Assembly: GCF_019218265.1 (NCBI RefSeq)
Contig: NZ_JAHUZE010000002.1
Location: forward strand, 62,001-126,000
DNA: 64,000 bases
Direction: 5' to 3'
From: Maritimibacter dapengensis
GTDB taxonomy: Bacteria > Pseudomonadota > Alphaproteobacteria > Rhodobacterales > Rhodobacteraceae
The notes beneath the pieces were generated by a model. The model was given only the letters and a program-made list of their open reading frames with translations. It did not search any database and was not told the origin of the DNA. Made by a program: the position numbers and the translations under genes. Shown here piece after piece: positions 1 through 11,914 of the stretch (position 1 is the first letter of the stretch; every line of letters begins with the position of its first letter).

Positions 1-53
1 TACAGGTGTTACGGCGCGGGGTGTCGAGCGGACCAAAGCGGGCAAAAAGTTAC

Positions 54-81
54 TTTTCATTCACGCTGGGCGCGGTATAAA
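54..81 (+). promoter_or_regulatory. Putative promoter of the leu leader and leuA
   Basis: A TTTTCA (54-59) and a TATAAA (76-81) are separated by 16 bases, a reasonable sigma-70 type pair. The predicted transcription start, six to eight bases after the TATAAA, falls at about 87-89, which coincides with the first base of the leader peptide ATG at 89. This is inferred from the sequence only. Confidence 0.5.
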
Positions 82-88
82 CGCCCCC

Positions 89-181
89 ATGATGAACGCG
101 GCCACCAGCATTGCGAGTTTCGACGCCTTTGGGCGCCGATCCGCCCGTGCCGCGCTTCTTCTCCTTCTTAGCCGCCTCTGA
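89..181 (+). CDS. leu leader peptide (LeuL-like), 30 residues
   Basis: A short reading frame starts ATG ATG and ends in TGA 82 bases before leuA. Near its end it has five consecutive leucine codons (CTT CTT CTC CTT CTT, about 155-169) and a sixth leucine as its last codon. Stalling of a ribosome at leucine codons is the standard sensor of leucine attenuators in proteobacteria, so this is very probably the regulatory peptide of leuA. The bases just before the ATG (ACGCCCCC) contain no Shine-Dalgarno sequence, and the predicted transcript start lies at the ATG itself, so translation is probably leaderless. The alternative start is the second ATG at 92. The peptide itself is not expected to have an enzymatic role. 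Confidence 0.75.
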   Translation: MMNAATSIASFDAFGRRSARAALLLLLSRL

Positions 182-205
182 GCGTGCCGTCGGCGCATGC
201 GCTCA
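179..205 (+). promoter_or_regulatory. Candidate attenuator stem after the leu leader peptide
   Basis: TGAGCG at 179-184, which contains the leader stop codon, can pair with CGCTCA at 200-205, and the inner TGC/GCA can extend the stem with a small bulge. A ribosome stalled on the leucine codons or released at the stop codon would affect this stem differently. It is not followed by a clear run of T, so it is not a textbook terminator; whether it controls transcription or leuA translation cannot be told from the sequence. Confidence 0.4.
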
Positions 206-263
206 GGGGATTTGCACCGCGCCATGCGACCCATAGGCTAAGACAGACAAGAGAGACATTCCG

Positions 264-1826
264 ATGAATATTCCGACCGACCAGGACCGCGTCCTGATTT
301 TCGACACGACGCTGCGTGACGGCGAGCAAAGCCCCGGCGCGACCATGTCCCACGATGAGAAGCTCGAGATTGCCGAGATGCTCGATGATATGGGTGTCGA
401 CATTATCGAAGCGGGTTTCCCGATCGCTTCCGAAGGCGATTTCGAAGCTGTGAAAGAGATCGCCGAGCGATCCAAAGAAGCGGTAATCTGCGGGTTGGCG
501 CGCGCCAATTACAAGGACATCGACCGCTGCTGGGATGCGGTGAAACATGCCGAGCGCCCGCGCATCCATACGTTTATCGGGACCTCGCCCCTGCACCGCG
601 ATATTCCCGGCTTGTCGAAAGATGAGATGGCCGACCTGATCCACGACACCGTGAGCCATGCGCGCAATCTCTGCGACAACGTGCAATGGTCGCCGATGGA
701 CGCGACCCGAACCGAGCACGACTATCTCTGCCGCGTGATCGAGATTGCGATCAAGGCGGGGGCCACGACGATCAACATCCCCGACACCGTGGGCTATACC
801 GCACCGCGTGAAAGCGCCGACCTGATCCGGATGCTGATCGAGAAGGTTCCCGGCGCGGACGAGGTGGTGTTCGCCACCCATTGTCACAACGACCTGGGCA
901 TGGCGACGGCCAACAGCCTCGCCGCGGTCGAGGCGGGCGCGCGCCAGATCGAGTCGACGATCAACGGGCTGGGCGAACGGGCCGGCAACACGGCATTGGA
1001 AGAGGTCGTGATGGCGCTCAAGGTGCGCAACGACATCATGCCCTATCAGACCCGGATCGACACGACCAAGATCATGCAGACCAGCCGCCGGGTGGCGCAG
1101 GTGTCGGGCTTTGCGGTGCAATACAACAAGGCCATCGTCGGCAAAAACGCCTTCGCGCATGAAAGCGGCATCCATCAGGACGGGATGCTGAAGAACGCCG
1201 AGACGTTCGAGATCATGCGCCCGGAAGACATCGGGCTCGCTTCGAGCCAGTTGCCGCTGGGCAAGCATTCGGGCCGGGCCGCGCTGCGCGACAAGCTGAA
1301 CGGGTTGGGGCTCGAAGTCGGTGACAACCAGCTCAAGGACATTTTCGTGCGGTTCAAGTCGTTGGCCGACCGCAAGAAAGAGGTCTACGACGACGATATC
1401 ATCGCCTTGGTGGCAGACACCGCGGGCGACAAGGCGGTCGAGAAAATCAAGCTGAAGACGCTCAAGGTCGTCTGTGGCACCGAAGGCCCGCAAACCGCTG
1501 ATATCGTTCTGGAAATCGATGGTGAAGAGGTTTCGACCTCACAGACGGGCGACGGTCCGGTCGACGCGACGTTCAACGCGGTGAAGGCCCTTTTTCCGAC
1601 CGACGCGCGGCTGGAACTCTACCAGGTGTCCGCAGTGACAGAGGGTACGGACGCGCAGGCCACCGTGTCGGTGCGCCTGTCCGAGGACGGCCGCATTTCG
1701 ACCGGGCAATCGGCGGATACGGACACCGTCGTCGCTTCGGCCAAGGCCTATATCACGGCGCTTAACCGACTGCAGATTCGGCTGACCAAATCCACGCCCG
1801 AGGTGCATTACACCGACGCGAGCTGA
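264..1826 (+). CDS. leuA: 2-isopropylmalate synthase
   Basis: Catalyses the first committed step of leucine synthesis, condensing acetyl-CoA with 2-ketoisovalerate. The 520-residue protein has the LeuA family signatures: DTTLRDGEQSPGA near residues 14-26 at the start of the TIM barrel, the metal-binding HCHND motif, GLGERAGN, and a C-terminal LeuA dimer/regulatory domain from about residue 390 (leucine feedback site in the family). Length is normal for the bacterial type. The start ATG at 264 is preceded by AGAGAG. It stands alone after a leucine-rich leader peptide, which suggests attenuation control. No other leu gene is in the window. Confidence 0.97.
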   Translation: MNIPTDQDRVLIFDTTLRDGEQSPGATMSHDEKLEIAEMLDDMGVDIIEAGFPIASEGDFEAVKEIAERSKEAVICGLARANYKDIDRCWDAVKHAERPRIHTFIGTSPLHRDIPGLSKDEMADLIHDTVSHARNLCDNVQWSPMDATRTEHDYLCRVIEIAIKAGATTINIPDTVGYTAPRESADLIRMLIEKVPGADEVVFATHCHNDLGMATANSLAAVEAGARQIESTINGLGERAGNTALEEVVMALKVRNDIMPYQTRIDTTKIMQTSRRVAQVSGFAVQYNKAIVGKNAFAHESGIHQDGMLKNAETFEIMRPEDIGLASSQLPLGKHSGRAALRDKLNGLGLEVGDNQLKDIFVRFKSLADRKKEVYDDDIIALVADTAGDKAVEKIKLKTLKVVCGTEGPQTADIVLEIDGEEVSTSQTGDGPVDATFNAVKALFPTDARLELYQVSAVTEGTDAQATVSVRLSEDGRISTGQSADTDTVVASAKAYITALNRLQIRLTKSTPEVHYTDAS

Positions 1827-1995
1827 CCCGCCGCGAAAGGCCCGAGCCGCGCCACGCATCGCACATGCCGCGCCCCGCATCCGGCGGGACGCGGCGATCC
1901 CTTCCGATGCAGGGAATTTTCGGCCTGCGAGACGGCAAGAATTTGCCATCCGGGACCCCGCACCCCCTTTCGCTGACTTGCTTTGGCCCATATAA

Positions 1996-3096
<1,101 letters not shown>

Positions 3097-3139
3097 GGCC
3101 GTCTGACGGCCTCGCCGCCCGCAGGGTCAGGGGGCCAAC

Positions 3140-4168
3140 TTGGCGAAACCGACACGAACACGGAATGAGGATTACGTAGGCCCGGTCAGGCGCATCCTGA
3201 TCGGTCTGACGCTATTTGTCCTCTTCGCCCTGTTCCTGTTGTGGCGGATCGACAGCCCGCGCGTGGAACGCTTCCGCGCCGATCTGGTAGACAAGGTGGT
3301 GCCGAGTTTCGAATGGGCGCTGGTGCCGGTCACCAAGGTCAGCGACATGGCCGAGGAATTTCAGAGCTACTCGAGGATATACGAGCAAAATCAGGAACTT
3401 CGCCGGGAATTGCAGCAGTTGAAGGCCTGGAAGGAAGCTGCCCTTCAACTCGAGCAGGAAAACGCGAAACTGCGTGACCTGAACAATGTGCGGCTCGACG
3501 CGCGGCTCTCTTACGTGACCGGTGTGGTTCTGGCCGACAGCGGCTCTCCGTTCCGGCAATCGGTCCTGATCAATCTCGGGGCCCGCGACGGTCTTGTTGA
3601 CGGTTGGGCGGCGATGGACGGGCTTGGGCTTGTGGGCCGGATTTCCGGTGTCGGAGAGCGCACGGCGCGGGTGATCCTGCTGACAGATTCGAACTCACGT
3701 ATTCCCGTCACGGTGCAGCCCTCTGGCCAGACCGCGATCCTTTCAGGCGACAATTCCTCTGCTCCGCCGCTGGATTTCATCGAAAATCGCGATCTCGTGC
3801 GACCCGGCGATCGGGTCATGTCCTCCGGCGACGGCGGTGTTTTCCCGGCCGGGCTTCTGGTGGGCGAGATCGTGCAGGACAGGGATCGTCGGCTGCGCGT
3901 TCGCTTGTCGGCTGACTACGAACGCCTTCAATTCCTCCGCGTTCTGCGTTCCCATCCGGGCGAAGCTGTCATGGACGACGGTGCCTTGCTGGTGATGAAC
4001 CCGGTGCTCGCCCCGGTCTCCGAGGGGGACACGAGCAGGTGTTCCGACACCGAAGCTTCCGGGACCGACACCTCCGAGCCTGACACCTCCCAGACTGACA
4101 CCATATCGGACCGACCCGAAGATTGCCCCCCGGATGACCCGGAGCAGACGGTGGAGGTCACCCAATGA
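3140..4168 (+). CDS. mreC: Rod shape-determining protein MreC, with acidic C-terminal tail
   Basis: Periplasmic scaffold linking MreB/MreD to the elongation synthases. One membrane segment lies near residues 17-38, followed by a coiled coil at roughly 70-115 and the beta-barrel MreC core to about residue 285. The last 50 or so residues are rich in Asp, Glu, Ser and Thr, with repeated TDT/PDT units and two cysteines; this tail is longer and more acidic than in well-known MreC proteins. The start is not certain: the frame begins with a TTG-GCG (M-A-K-P) after CAGGGGGCCAAC. The stop overlaps the mreD start by four bases. Confidence 0.92.
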   Translation: MAKPTRTRNEDYVGPVRRILIGLTLFVLFALFLLWRIDSPRVERFRADLVDKVVPSFEWALVPVTKVSDMAEEFQSYSRIYEQNQELRRELQQLKAWKEAALQLEQENAKLRDLNNVRLDARLSYVTGVVLADSGSPFRQSVLINLGARDGLVDGWAAMDGLGLVGRISGVGERTARVILLTDSNSRIPVTVQPSGQTAILSGDNSSAPPLDFIENRDLVRPGDRVMSSGDGGVFPAGLLVGEIVQDRDRRLRVRLSADYERLQFLRVLRSHPGEAVMDDGALLVMNPVLAPVSEGDTSRCSDTEASGTDTSEPDTSQTDTISDRPEDCPPDDPEQTVEVTQ

Positions 4169-4704
4169 TCGACCCGTATCTCCTGCGTCGCGCGCTCTAT
4201 GCGCTGGGGTTCGTTCTTCTGTCAGCGGCGATCCTGTTCGTGCGGATCCTGCCGATCGACACCGGACCTGGGGGGTTTCCGCCCCCAGACCTGATCCTGT
4301 GCTTCGCGTTCGCCTGGTCCGTTCGGCGCCCCGACTACCTTCCCGTCGTCGTTGTCATTGCCGTGCTCATCGTGGCCGACATGCTGACGCTTTCGGCCCC
4401 ATTTCTCGCGCCGTTTCTCGCACTCATCGCGCTCGAGACTTTGCGGTCCCGCCGGGCGCAACTGGCCGATCAGGGGTTCGTCGTCGAATGGGTTCTTGTC
4501 GGTACGATATTCACCCTGATGATGCTTGCAGAGCGGCTGATCCTCGGTCTGTTTCTCGTCCCCCAGCCCGCGTTCGGTCTGTCGGTTCTCGAGACGCTCG
4601 TCTCGGCCGTCTTCTATCCGATCGCCGTCTTGATTACGACGCTGGGGCTTCGCGTGACCTGGCTCAAACCCGGTGCGCTTGACCCGGAGGCGCAGGTGCC
4701 ATGA
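4165..4704 (+). CDS. mreD: Rod shape-determining protein MreD
   Basis: Small polytopic membrane protein of the elongasome, 179 residues with about five hydrophobic segments. Sequence identity is judged from position as much as from motif, as MreD is poorly conserved. Its ATG overlaps the mreC stop (ATGA) and its stop overlaps the mrdA start by four bases, so the three are translationally coupled. Confidence 0.9.
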   Translation: MIDPYLLRRALYALGFVLLSAAILFVRILPIDTGPGGFPPPDLILCFAFAWSVRRPDYLPVVVVIAVLIVADMLTLSAPFLAPFLALIALETLRSRRAQLADQGFVVEWVLVGTIFTLMMLAERLILGLFLVPQPAFGLSVLETLVSAVFYPIAVLITTLGLRVTWLKPGALDPEAQVP

Positions 4705-6644
4705 GACGTTCTCCGGTCGACACCGAAAAAAGCGCACGTGTCGTGACACGCCGCGGCCTCCTTCTGGGTGGGGCACAACTGGCGATGGCGGGCGTGCTCG
4801 TTGGCCGTATGCGGTTCATGCAGGTCGATCAGGCGGACGAATACCGCACCCTCGCGGACGAAAACCGCATCAACCTCCGGCTCCTTCCGCCGGCGCGCGG
4901 CCTGATCTTCGACCGAAAAGGCGTGCTCTTGGCGGGGAACGAGCAGAATTACTCCATCGTCATGGTGCGAGAAGAGGCGGGCGACCCCGAAGCGGTGATC
5001 GAACGACTGGAAAAGCTCGTCTGGCTCGATCCGGAAAACACCGCGAACGCTTTGGAAGAGATGCACCGTCGCTCGCCCTTCGTTCCGGTGACGATCGCTG
5101 AGCGAGTGTCGTGGCAAGACGTGTCGGAAGTTGCCATCAACGCACCCGCGCTCCCCGGCGTCACTCCGCAAATGGGCCTGAGCCGCATTTATCCTCTCGG
5201 CTCGGATTTCGCCCATGTCATCGGATATGTCGGCCCGGTGTCGGATTATGATCTGTCCCGGATCGAGGACCCGGACCCCTTGTTGCAAATTCCGCGTTTC
5301 CAGATCGGCAAGACCGGCGTGGAGACCAAGCTGGAATCGCATCTGCGGGGCGAGGCGGGAACGAAACGGATCGAGGTCAACGCGGTCGGGCGCGTGATGC
5401 GTGAATTGGACCGGGAAGAGGGCGTTCCGGGGTCCAACATCCAACTGACGGTGAACCACGCGCTTCAGAATTTCGCCGAGGCGCGTCTGGCCGGCGAAAG
5501 CGCGGCAGCAGTCGTCCTGGACCCGCGCAACGGCGATATCCTCGCCATCGCGTCCGCGCCGTCCTTCGACCCGAACAAATTCGTGCGCGGCATCTCGGTC
5601 TCGGATTACAACGCGCTGCTCGAAGATCCGTATCGCCCGCTCGCCAACAAGACCGCGCAGGGCACTTATCCGCCGGGGTCGACCTTCAAGATGGTGACAG
5701 CGCTCGCCGCGCTTGAATCCGGCGAGATCGACACCGAAGAGACGATCACCTGTCGCGGGTCCATCGAAATCTACAACCGTCGTTTCCATTGCTGGAGCCG
5801 CGGCGGCCACGGGCGCGTGGACCTTGTGAAAAGCCTGCGCGAAAGCTGCGACGTATATTTCTACGAACTGGCGCAAAGAGTCGGGATTGAACGGATTTCC
5901 GAAATGGCGCGCAAGCTGGGCCTCGGGATGCGCTACGACGTGCCGCTGTCCGGCGTGGCCGAAGGGCTGATCCCGACGAAGGACTGGAAGCGTGAAGTGC
6001 GGGGTGCCGACTGGGTGGTGGGTGACAGCCTCAACGCCGCAATCGGGCAGGGCTTCGTGCTCGCCTCACCCCTGCAACTGGCGGTAATGACGTCTCGTAT
6101 CGCATCGGGGAATGCGGTCCTGCCACGGCTTGTGCGCTCCATCGACGGGGTCGAGCAGCCGGTCCTGAGCACGGAAGGTCTGGACATCGACCCACGGAAC
6201 CTCGCCGCCGTTCAGCAAGGGATGTACGAAGTGGTCAACGGGGCGCGTGGCACTGGCGGTGGCTCCCGCATCGTGGCCGATGGTGTGCGCATGGCAGGCA
6301 AGACCGGCACCAGCCAGGTCCGCAATATCACCGCCGCCGAGCGCGCCGCGGGCGTGTTCCGAAACGAAGACCTGCCGTGGGAGCGCCGCGACCACGCGCT
6401 GTTCGTCAGCTATGCGCCGCATGACGCGCCGGAAGTCGCGGTGTCGGTCGTGGTCGAACATGGCGGTGGCGGCTCGACCGCCGCGGCCCCCATTGCGCGC
6501 GACATCGTTCTGGCCGCGCTCTACGACGGTGTGCCGCCGCTCGACGCCTATCCGTCCTCGCAACGCGGCACTATCCGCTCGCGCTTCGACGCGATGGAAT
6601 TGCGTGAACCGCAGGCGCCGTCAGAAGGGCGGAGCCGCGCATGA
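4701..6644 (+). CDS. mrdA: Penicillin-binding protein 2 (peptidoglycan transpeptidase)
   Basis: Class B penicillin-binding protein that cross-links new lateral-wall peptidoglycan with RodA. It has an N-terminal membrane anchor (about residues 18-38), a PBP dimer domain, and a C-terminal transpeptidase domain in which the three catalytic motifs are visible: S327-T-F-K330 (nucleophile Ser327), S382-C-D384 and K534-T-G536. The 647-residue length is normal. It sits between mreD and rodA with four-base overlaps on both sides. Confidence 0.97.
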   Translation: MRRSPVDTEKSARVVTRRGLLLGGAQLAMAGVLVGRMRFMQVDQADEYRTLADENRINLRLLPPARGLIFDRKGVLLAGNEQNYSIVMVREEAGDPEAVIERLEKLVWLDPENTANALEEMHRRSPFVPVTIAERVSWQDVSEVAINAPALPGVTPQMGLSRIYPLGSDFAHVIGYVGPVSDYDLSRIEDPDPLLQIPRFQIGKTGVETKLESHLRGEAGTKRIEVNAVGRVMRELDREEGVPGSNIQLTVNHALQNFAEARLAGESAAAVVLDPRNGDILAIASAPSFDPNKFVRGISVSDYNALLEDPYRPLANKTAQGTYPPGSTFKMVTALAALESGEIDTEETITCRGSIEIYNRRFHCWSRGGHGRVDLVKSLRESCDVYFYELAQRVGIERISEMARKLGLGMRYDVPLSGVAEGLIPTKDWKREVRGADWVVGDSLNAAIGQGFVLASPLQLAVMTSRIASGNAVLPRLVRSIDGVEQPVLSTEGLDIDPRNLAAVQQGMYEVVNGARGTGGGSRIVADGVRMAGKTGTSQVRNITAAERAAGVFRNEDLPWERRDHALFVSYAPHDAPEVAVSVVVEHGGGGSTAAAPIARDIVLAALYDGVPPLDAYPSSQRGTIRSRFDAMELREPQAPSEGRSRA

Positions 6645-7786
6645 GTTTTCTCGAGTACAACGTTAAGGTCACGCCAACCGGCCTGTCGAAGGTCTTCTAT
6701 TACAACTGGGTGCTGGCTCTGTTGCTGGCTGCGGCGGCGAGTGTCGGGTTCCTGATGCTCTATTCGGTCGCGGGCGGGTCGTTCTCACCCTGGGCCGAGC
6801 CGCAGATGAAACGCTTCGCGCTGGGGTTCGTGGCGATGTTCGTCATCGGCATGGTCCCGATCTACTTCTGGCGCAACGTCTCTGCGCTGGCCTTCGGCGC
6901 GTCTCTGATCCTGCTGATCGCCGTTGAATTCATGGGCGAGATCGGCATGGGCGCGCAGCGCTGGATCGACCTCGGGTTCATCCGCCTGCAACCTTCGGAA
7001 TTGACGAAGATCACGCTCGTCATGGTGATCGCGGCCTATTACGACTGGCTCGACGTGAACAAGGTGTCGCGTCCGCTCTGGGTGCTGATCCCGGTGGTTC
7101 TGATCCTCGTCCCGACCTATCTCACTCTGCGCCAGCCCGACCTTGGGACCGCGATCCTGCTGTCGGCCGGCGGCGGCGTGATGATGTTTCTGGCGGGTGT
7201 TCACATCCTTTATTTCCTCGTCGTGATCGGGGCGGGCGTGGGCGTGGTCGCCGCCGTCTTTGCCTCGCGCGGGACGGAATGGCAGCTACTGCAGGATTAC
7301 CAGTACCGTCGGATCGACACGTTTCTTGACCCGGCCTCGGACCCACTCGGCGCGGGGTACCACATCACGCAATCCAAGATCGCGCTGGGCTCTGGTGGCT
7401 GGACAGGACGCGGGTTCATGCAAGGGACGCAATCCCGGCTGAACTTCCTGCCGGAAAAGCACACCGACTTCATCTTCACGACGCTCGCCGAGGAATTCGG
7501 CTTCGTGGGCGCGGCGTCGCTGCTTGCGGTCTACGTGGCGATCATCATTTTCTGCATCGCCTCGGCGGTGCGCAACGCGGACCGCTACGGATCGCTCCTG
7601 ACGCTCGGAATGGCGGCGACGTTCTTTTTCTTCTTCGCCGTCAACATGTCGATGGTCATGGGGCTGGCCCCGGTCGTCGGCGTGCCGCTACCGCTGGTGA
7701 GCTACGGCGGCTCGGCCATGCTGATCCTGATGATGGGCTTCGGTCTCGTCCAATCCGCCCATGTCCACAGGCCCCGCTCCAAGTGA
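6641..7786 (+). CDS. rodA: RodA, SEDS-family peptidoglycan polymerase
   Basis: SEDS glycosyltransferase that polymerises lipid II for rod elongation together with PBP2. The 381-residue protein is highly hydrophobic with around ten membrane segments, contains the SEDS signature PVVGVPLPLVSYGGSAM near the C-terminus and an LRQPDLGTA motif in the region where the catalytic Asp of SEDS proteins lies. The start overlaps mrdA by four bases and the stop overlaps the following GTG start by four bases. Confidence 0.97.
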   Translation: MSFLEYNVKVTPTGLSKVFYYNWVLALLLAAAASVGFLMLYSVAGGSFSPWAEPQMKRFALGFVAMFVIGMVPIYFWRNVSALAFGASLILLIAVEFMGEIGMGAQRWIDLGFIRLQPSELTKITLVMVIAAYYDWLDVNKVSRPLWVLIPVVLILVPTYLTLRQPDLGTAILLSAGGGVMMFLAGVHILYFLVVIGAGVGVVAAVFASRGTEWQLLQDYQYRRIDTFLDPASDPLGAGYHITQSKIALGSGGWTGRGFMQGTQSRLNFLPEKHTDFIFTTLAEEFGFVGAASLLAVYVAIIIFCIASAVRNADRYGSLLTLGMAATFFFFFAVNMSMVMGLAPVVGVPLPLVSYGGSAMLILMMGFGLVQSAHVHRPRSK

Positions 7787-8712
7787 CGCTCAACGTCCAG
7801 ATGCTTCTGAAGCCCGAGGCGGTCGGGACATGGCGCCCGGCGCTCGCTGCGGCCTTTGCCGAGGCCGGCCTCGATGTCGCGCTCGCGACGGATCACGCGC
7901 CCGATCACGTCGATTACGTGATCTATGCGCCGCATGGCGCGGTCGATCTTTCCGACTACACGCGCACGAAGCTGGTGCAGGGGCTCTGGGCCGGGGTCGA
8001 GACGATTATCGCGAACCCGACACTGACACAGCCCTACGCCCGCATGGTCGACGATGGGTTGCGCGAGGGCATGGTGGAATGGGTGACGGGGCATGTCCTG
8101 CACCATCACCTCGGAATCGATGCACATATTCAGCGGACAACGCCGGAGTGGTCGCCGGTTGCGCCCCCGCTGGCCCGCGACCGGCGCGTCACGGTGCTGG
8201 GTCTGGGCGAGCTGGGGGAGGCCTGCGCCACGGCGCTTGCCGCGCTGAATTTCCAGGTCGCAGGGTGGAGCCGCAGCCCGAAACGGATCGCCAATGTCAC
8301 CTGCTTCGCGGGCGATGACGGGTTGGCGGATGCCTTGGCGCATGGCGAAATCCTCGTCCTTTTGCTACCCGCGACCCCTGCGACCGAAAGCATTCTGAAC
8401 GACCGGGCGCTTGCGCGAATGCCAAAGGGTGCGGTGGTTCTGAACCCCGGGCGCGGCGCGTTGATCGACGACGATGCGTTGCTCACGGCGCTCGACGCAG
8501 GGCAGGTCGCCCATGCGACGCTCGACACGTTCCGCATCGAACCGCTCCCAAAGGAGCATCCGTACTGGTCCCATCCGCGCGTCACCGTGACGCCTCATAT
8601 CGCGTCGGAAACCCGGCCCGAGACCGCGTCACGGATCGTGGCCGACAATGTCGCGCGCGTCGAACGCGGGGACACGCCACGTTATCTGGTCGACAAAAGT
8701 CGCGGCTACTGA
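7783..8712 (+). CDS. D-isomer 2-hydroxyacid dehydrogenase (GhrA-like glyoxylate/hydroxypyruvate reductase)
   Basis: NAD(P)H-dependent reductase of the 2-hydroxyacid dehydrogenase family. The 309 residues contain the Rossmann glycine motif VLGLGELG, the NPGRGALIDDDAL segment that carries the family catalytic Arg region, and the REPLP/TPHIA-type C-terminal motifs (here RIEPLP and TPHIASETRP) with the catalytic His. It is closest in pattern to E. coli GhrA. GTG start at 7783 overlaps the rodA stop (GTGA), so it is co-translated with the cell-shape operon; no metabolic reason for this is evident. Confidence 0.85.
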   Translation: MTLNVQMLLKPEAVGTWRPALAAAFAEAGLDVALATDHAPDHVDYVIYAPHGAVDLSDYTRTKLVQGLWAGVETIIANPTLTQPYARMVDDGLREGMVEWVTGHVLHHHLGIDAHIQRTTPEWSPVAPPLARDRRVTVLGLGELGEACATALAALNFQVAGWSRSPKRIANVTCFAGDDGLADALAHGEILVLLLPATPATESILNDRALARMPKGAVVLNPGRGALIDDDALLTALDAGQVAHATLDTFRIEPLPKEHPYWSHPRVTVTPHIASETRPETASRIVADNVARVERGDTPRYLVDKSRGY

Positions 8713-8769
8713 TCCCGCGCGCCTTTATGTGATTGGACAGGGCAGGGTGCGCTTCGCATGATCTGACCC

Positions 8770-9573
8770 ATGTTTCGGATCATCGCTTTGCTTGCCGCCC
8801 TTATGCTTCCTGTCACCGCGTTCGCGCAGGACGAAAACTGGGTGGACCTCGAACTCGTCCTGATGGTCGACGTGTCACGCTCGATGACCGAGAACGAGCT
8901 TGAAATCCAACGGGTCGGCTATGTCGAAGCCCTGCGCTCGGACGACGTGCTGGCGGCGATCGAGTCTGGCTACACGGGACGCGTCGCGATCACCTATGTC
9001 GAATGGGCCGGGTCGCAACATGTCATCGTGCCCTGGCGCGTGGTCGAGACGCGCGAAGACCTCGATGCCTTCGCGGCGGAATTATCGGTGACCTTCAACC
9101 CGGCCTTCCGTCGCACTTCGATCTCCGAGGCGCTTTATTTCGGCGCGCGGCTGCTCGAGGACAACGAGTACATGGGCGACCGCCGCGTGATAGACATTTC
9201 CGGCGACGGCCCGAACAACCAGGGGCGTTTCGTCGACATGGCGCGCGACTGGGTGGTGGCGCAGGGTATCGTCATCAACGGCCTGCCGCTTCTGACCCGC
9301 GAGGGGATGGGAAGCCAGTGGCATCTGGAAGGCCTCGATCTCTACTACGAAGCTTGCGTCATCGGCGGGCTGGGCGCCTTCGTGCTCCCTGTGCTGGACT
9401 GGGACGACTTCGCGGAGGCCGTGAAGAAGAAGATGGTCATGGAAATCGTGATCGGCGGCATGCGGGAGGAAGGCGACCTCCTGCATCGCGCCCAGTTCGG
9501 CGCGCCCAACCCGCTTGATTGTCAGATCGGCGAAAAGATGTGGGAAGCCCGACGCGGCTACGGCATGCCGTAA
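8770..9573 (+). CDS. DUF1194 family secreted protein (von Willebrand A-like)
   Basis: The 267-residue product begins with a clear signal peptide (hydrophobic to about residue 19, cleavage after AFA) and continues with VDLELVLMVDVSRSM, a DxSxS metal-adhesion (MIDAS) motif as in von Willebrand A domains. DUF1194 proteins are of this type and have no established function. It is probably periplasmic. It is 57 bases after the hydroxyacid dehydrogenase and may or may not belong to that unit. Confidence 0.8.
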   Translation: MFRIIALLAALMLPVTAFAQDENWVDLELVLMVDVSRSMTENELEIQRVGYVEALRSDDVLAAIESGYTGRVAITYVEWAGSQHVIVPWRVVETREDLDAFAAELSVTFNPAFRRTSISEALYFGARLLEDNEYMGDRRVIDISGDGPNNQGRFVDMARDWVVAQGIVINGLPLLTREGMGSQWHLEGLDLYYEACVIGGLGAFVLPVLDWDDFAEAVKKKMVMEIVIGGMREEGDLLHRAQFGAPNPLDCQIGEKMWEARRGYGMP

Positions 9574-9619
9574 TCAAATCGCGCGCGCCAAGGCGCGCAC
9601 AGGTTTTGCGCTGACGCGC

Positions 9620-9678
9620 GGGGGGGGGGCGTTGCCCCCCACGCCATGGTCGCAGGCGACCACGGCGTTCCCCCCAGG
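9620..9678. repeat. Palindromic intergenic repeat (two hairpins, GGATATTT boundary)
   Basis: A run of ten G (9620-9629) followed by CGTTG and CCCCCC forms one hairpin; ACGCCATGGTCGC (9641-9653) and GCGACCACGGCGT (9656-9668) form a second, near-perfect one, followed by CCCCCCAGGATATTT. This architecture resembles a dispersed intergenic element I recall from Rhodobacterales genomes. It lies between two convergent genes, where it could also act as a transcription barrier. Confidence 0.55.
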
Positions 9679-9703
9679 ATATTTGAAGACCGGAAAGGCC
9701 GGG

Positions 9704-11830
<2,127 letters not shown>

Positions 11831-11914
11831 TGGCAGGCTCCTTCTGTCGGGGCGTCAAATCCGCCCGTTGTGTGCTGGCCTCCGGCCCCTATATTGTGGG
11901 GTAAGGGAGACAAG

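Noticed and set aside
168-1493. A 441-codon minus-strand frame across leuA
   Set aside because: Antisense of a conserved gene with the same low-complexity translation; no ribosome-binding site.
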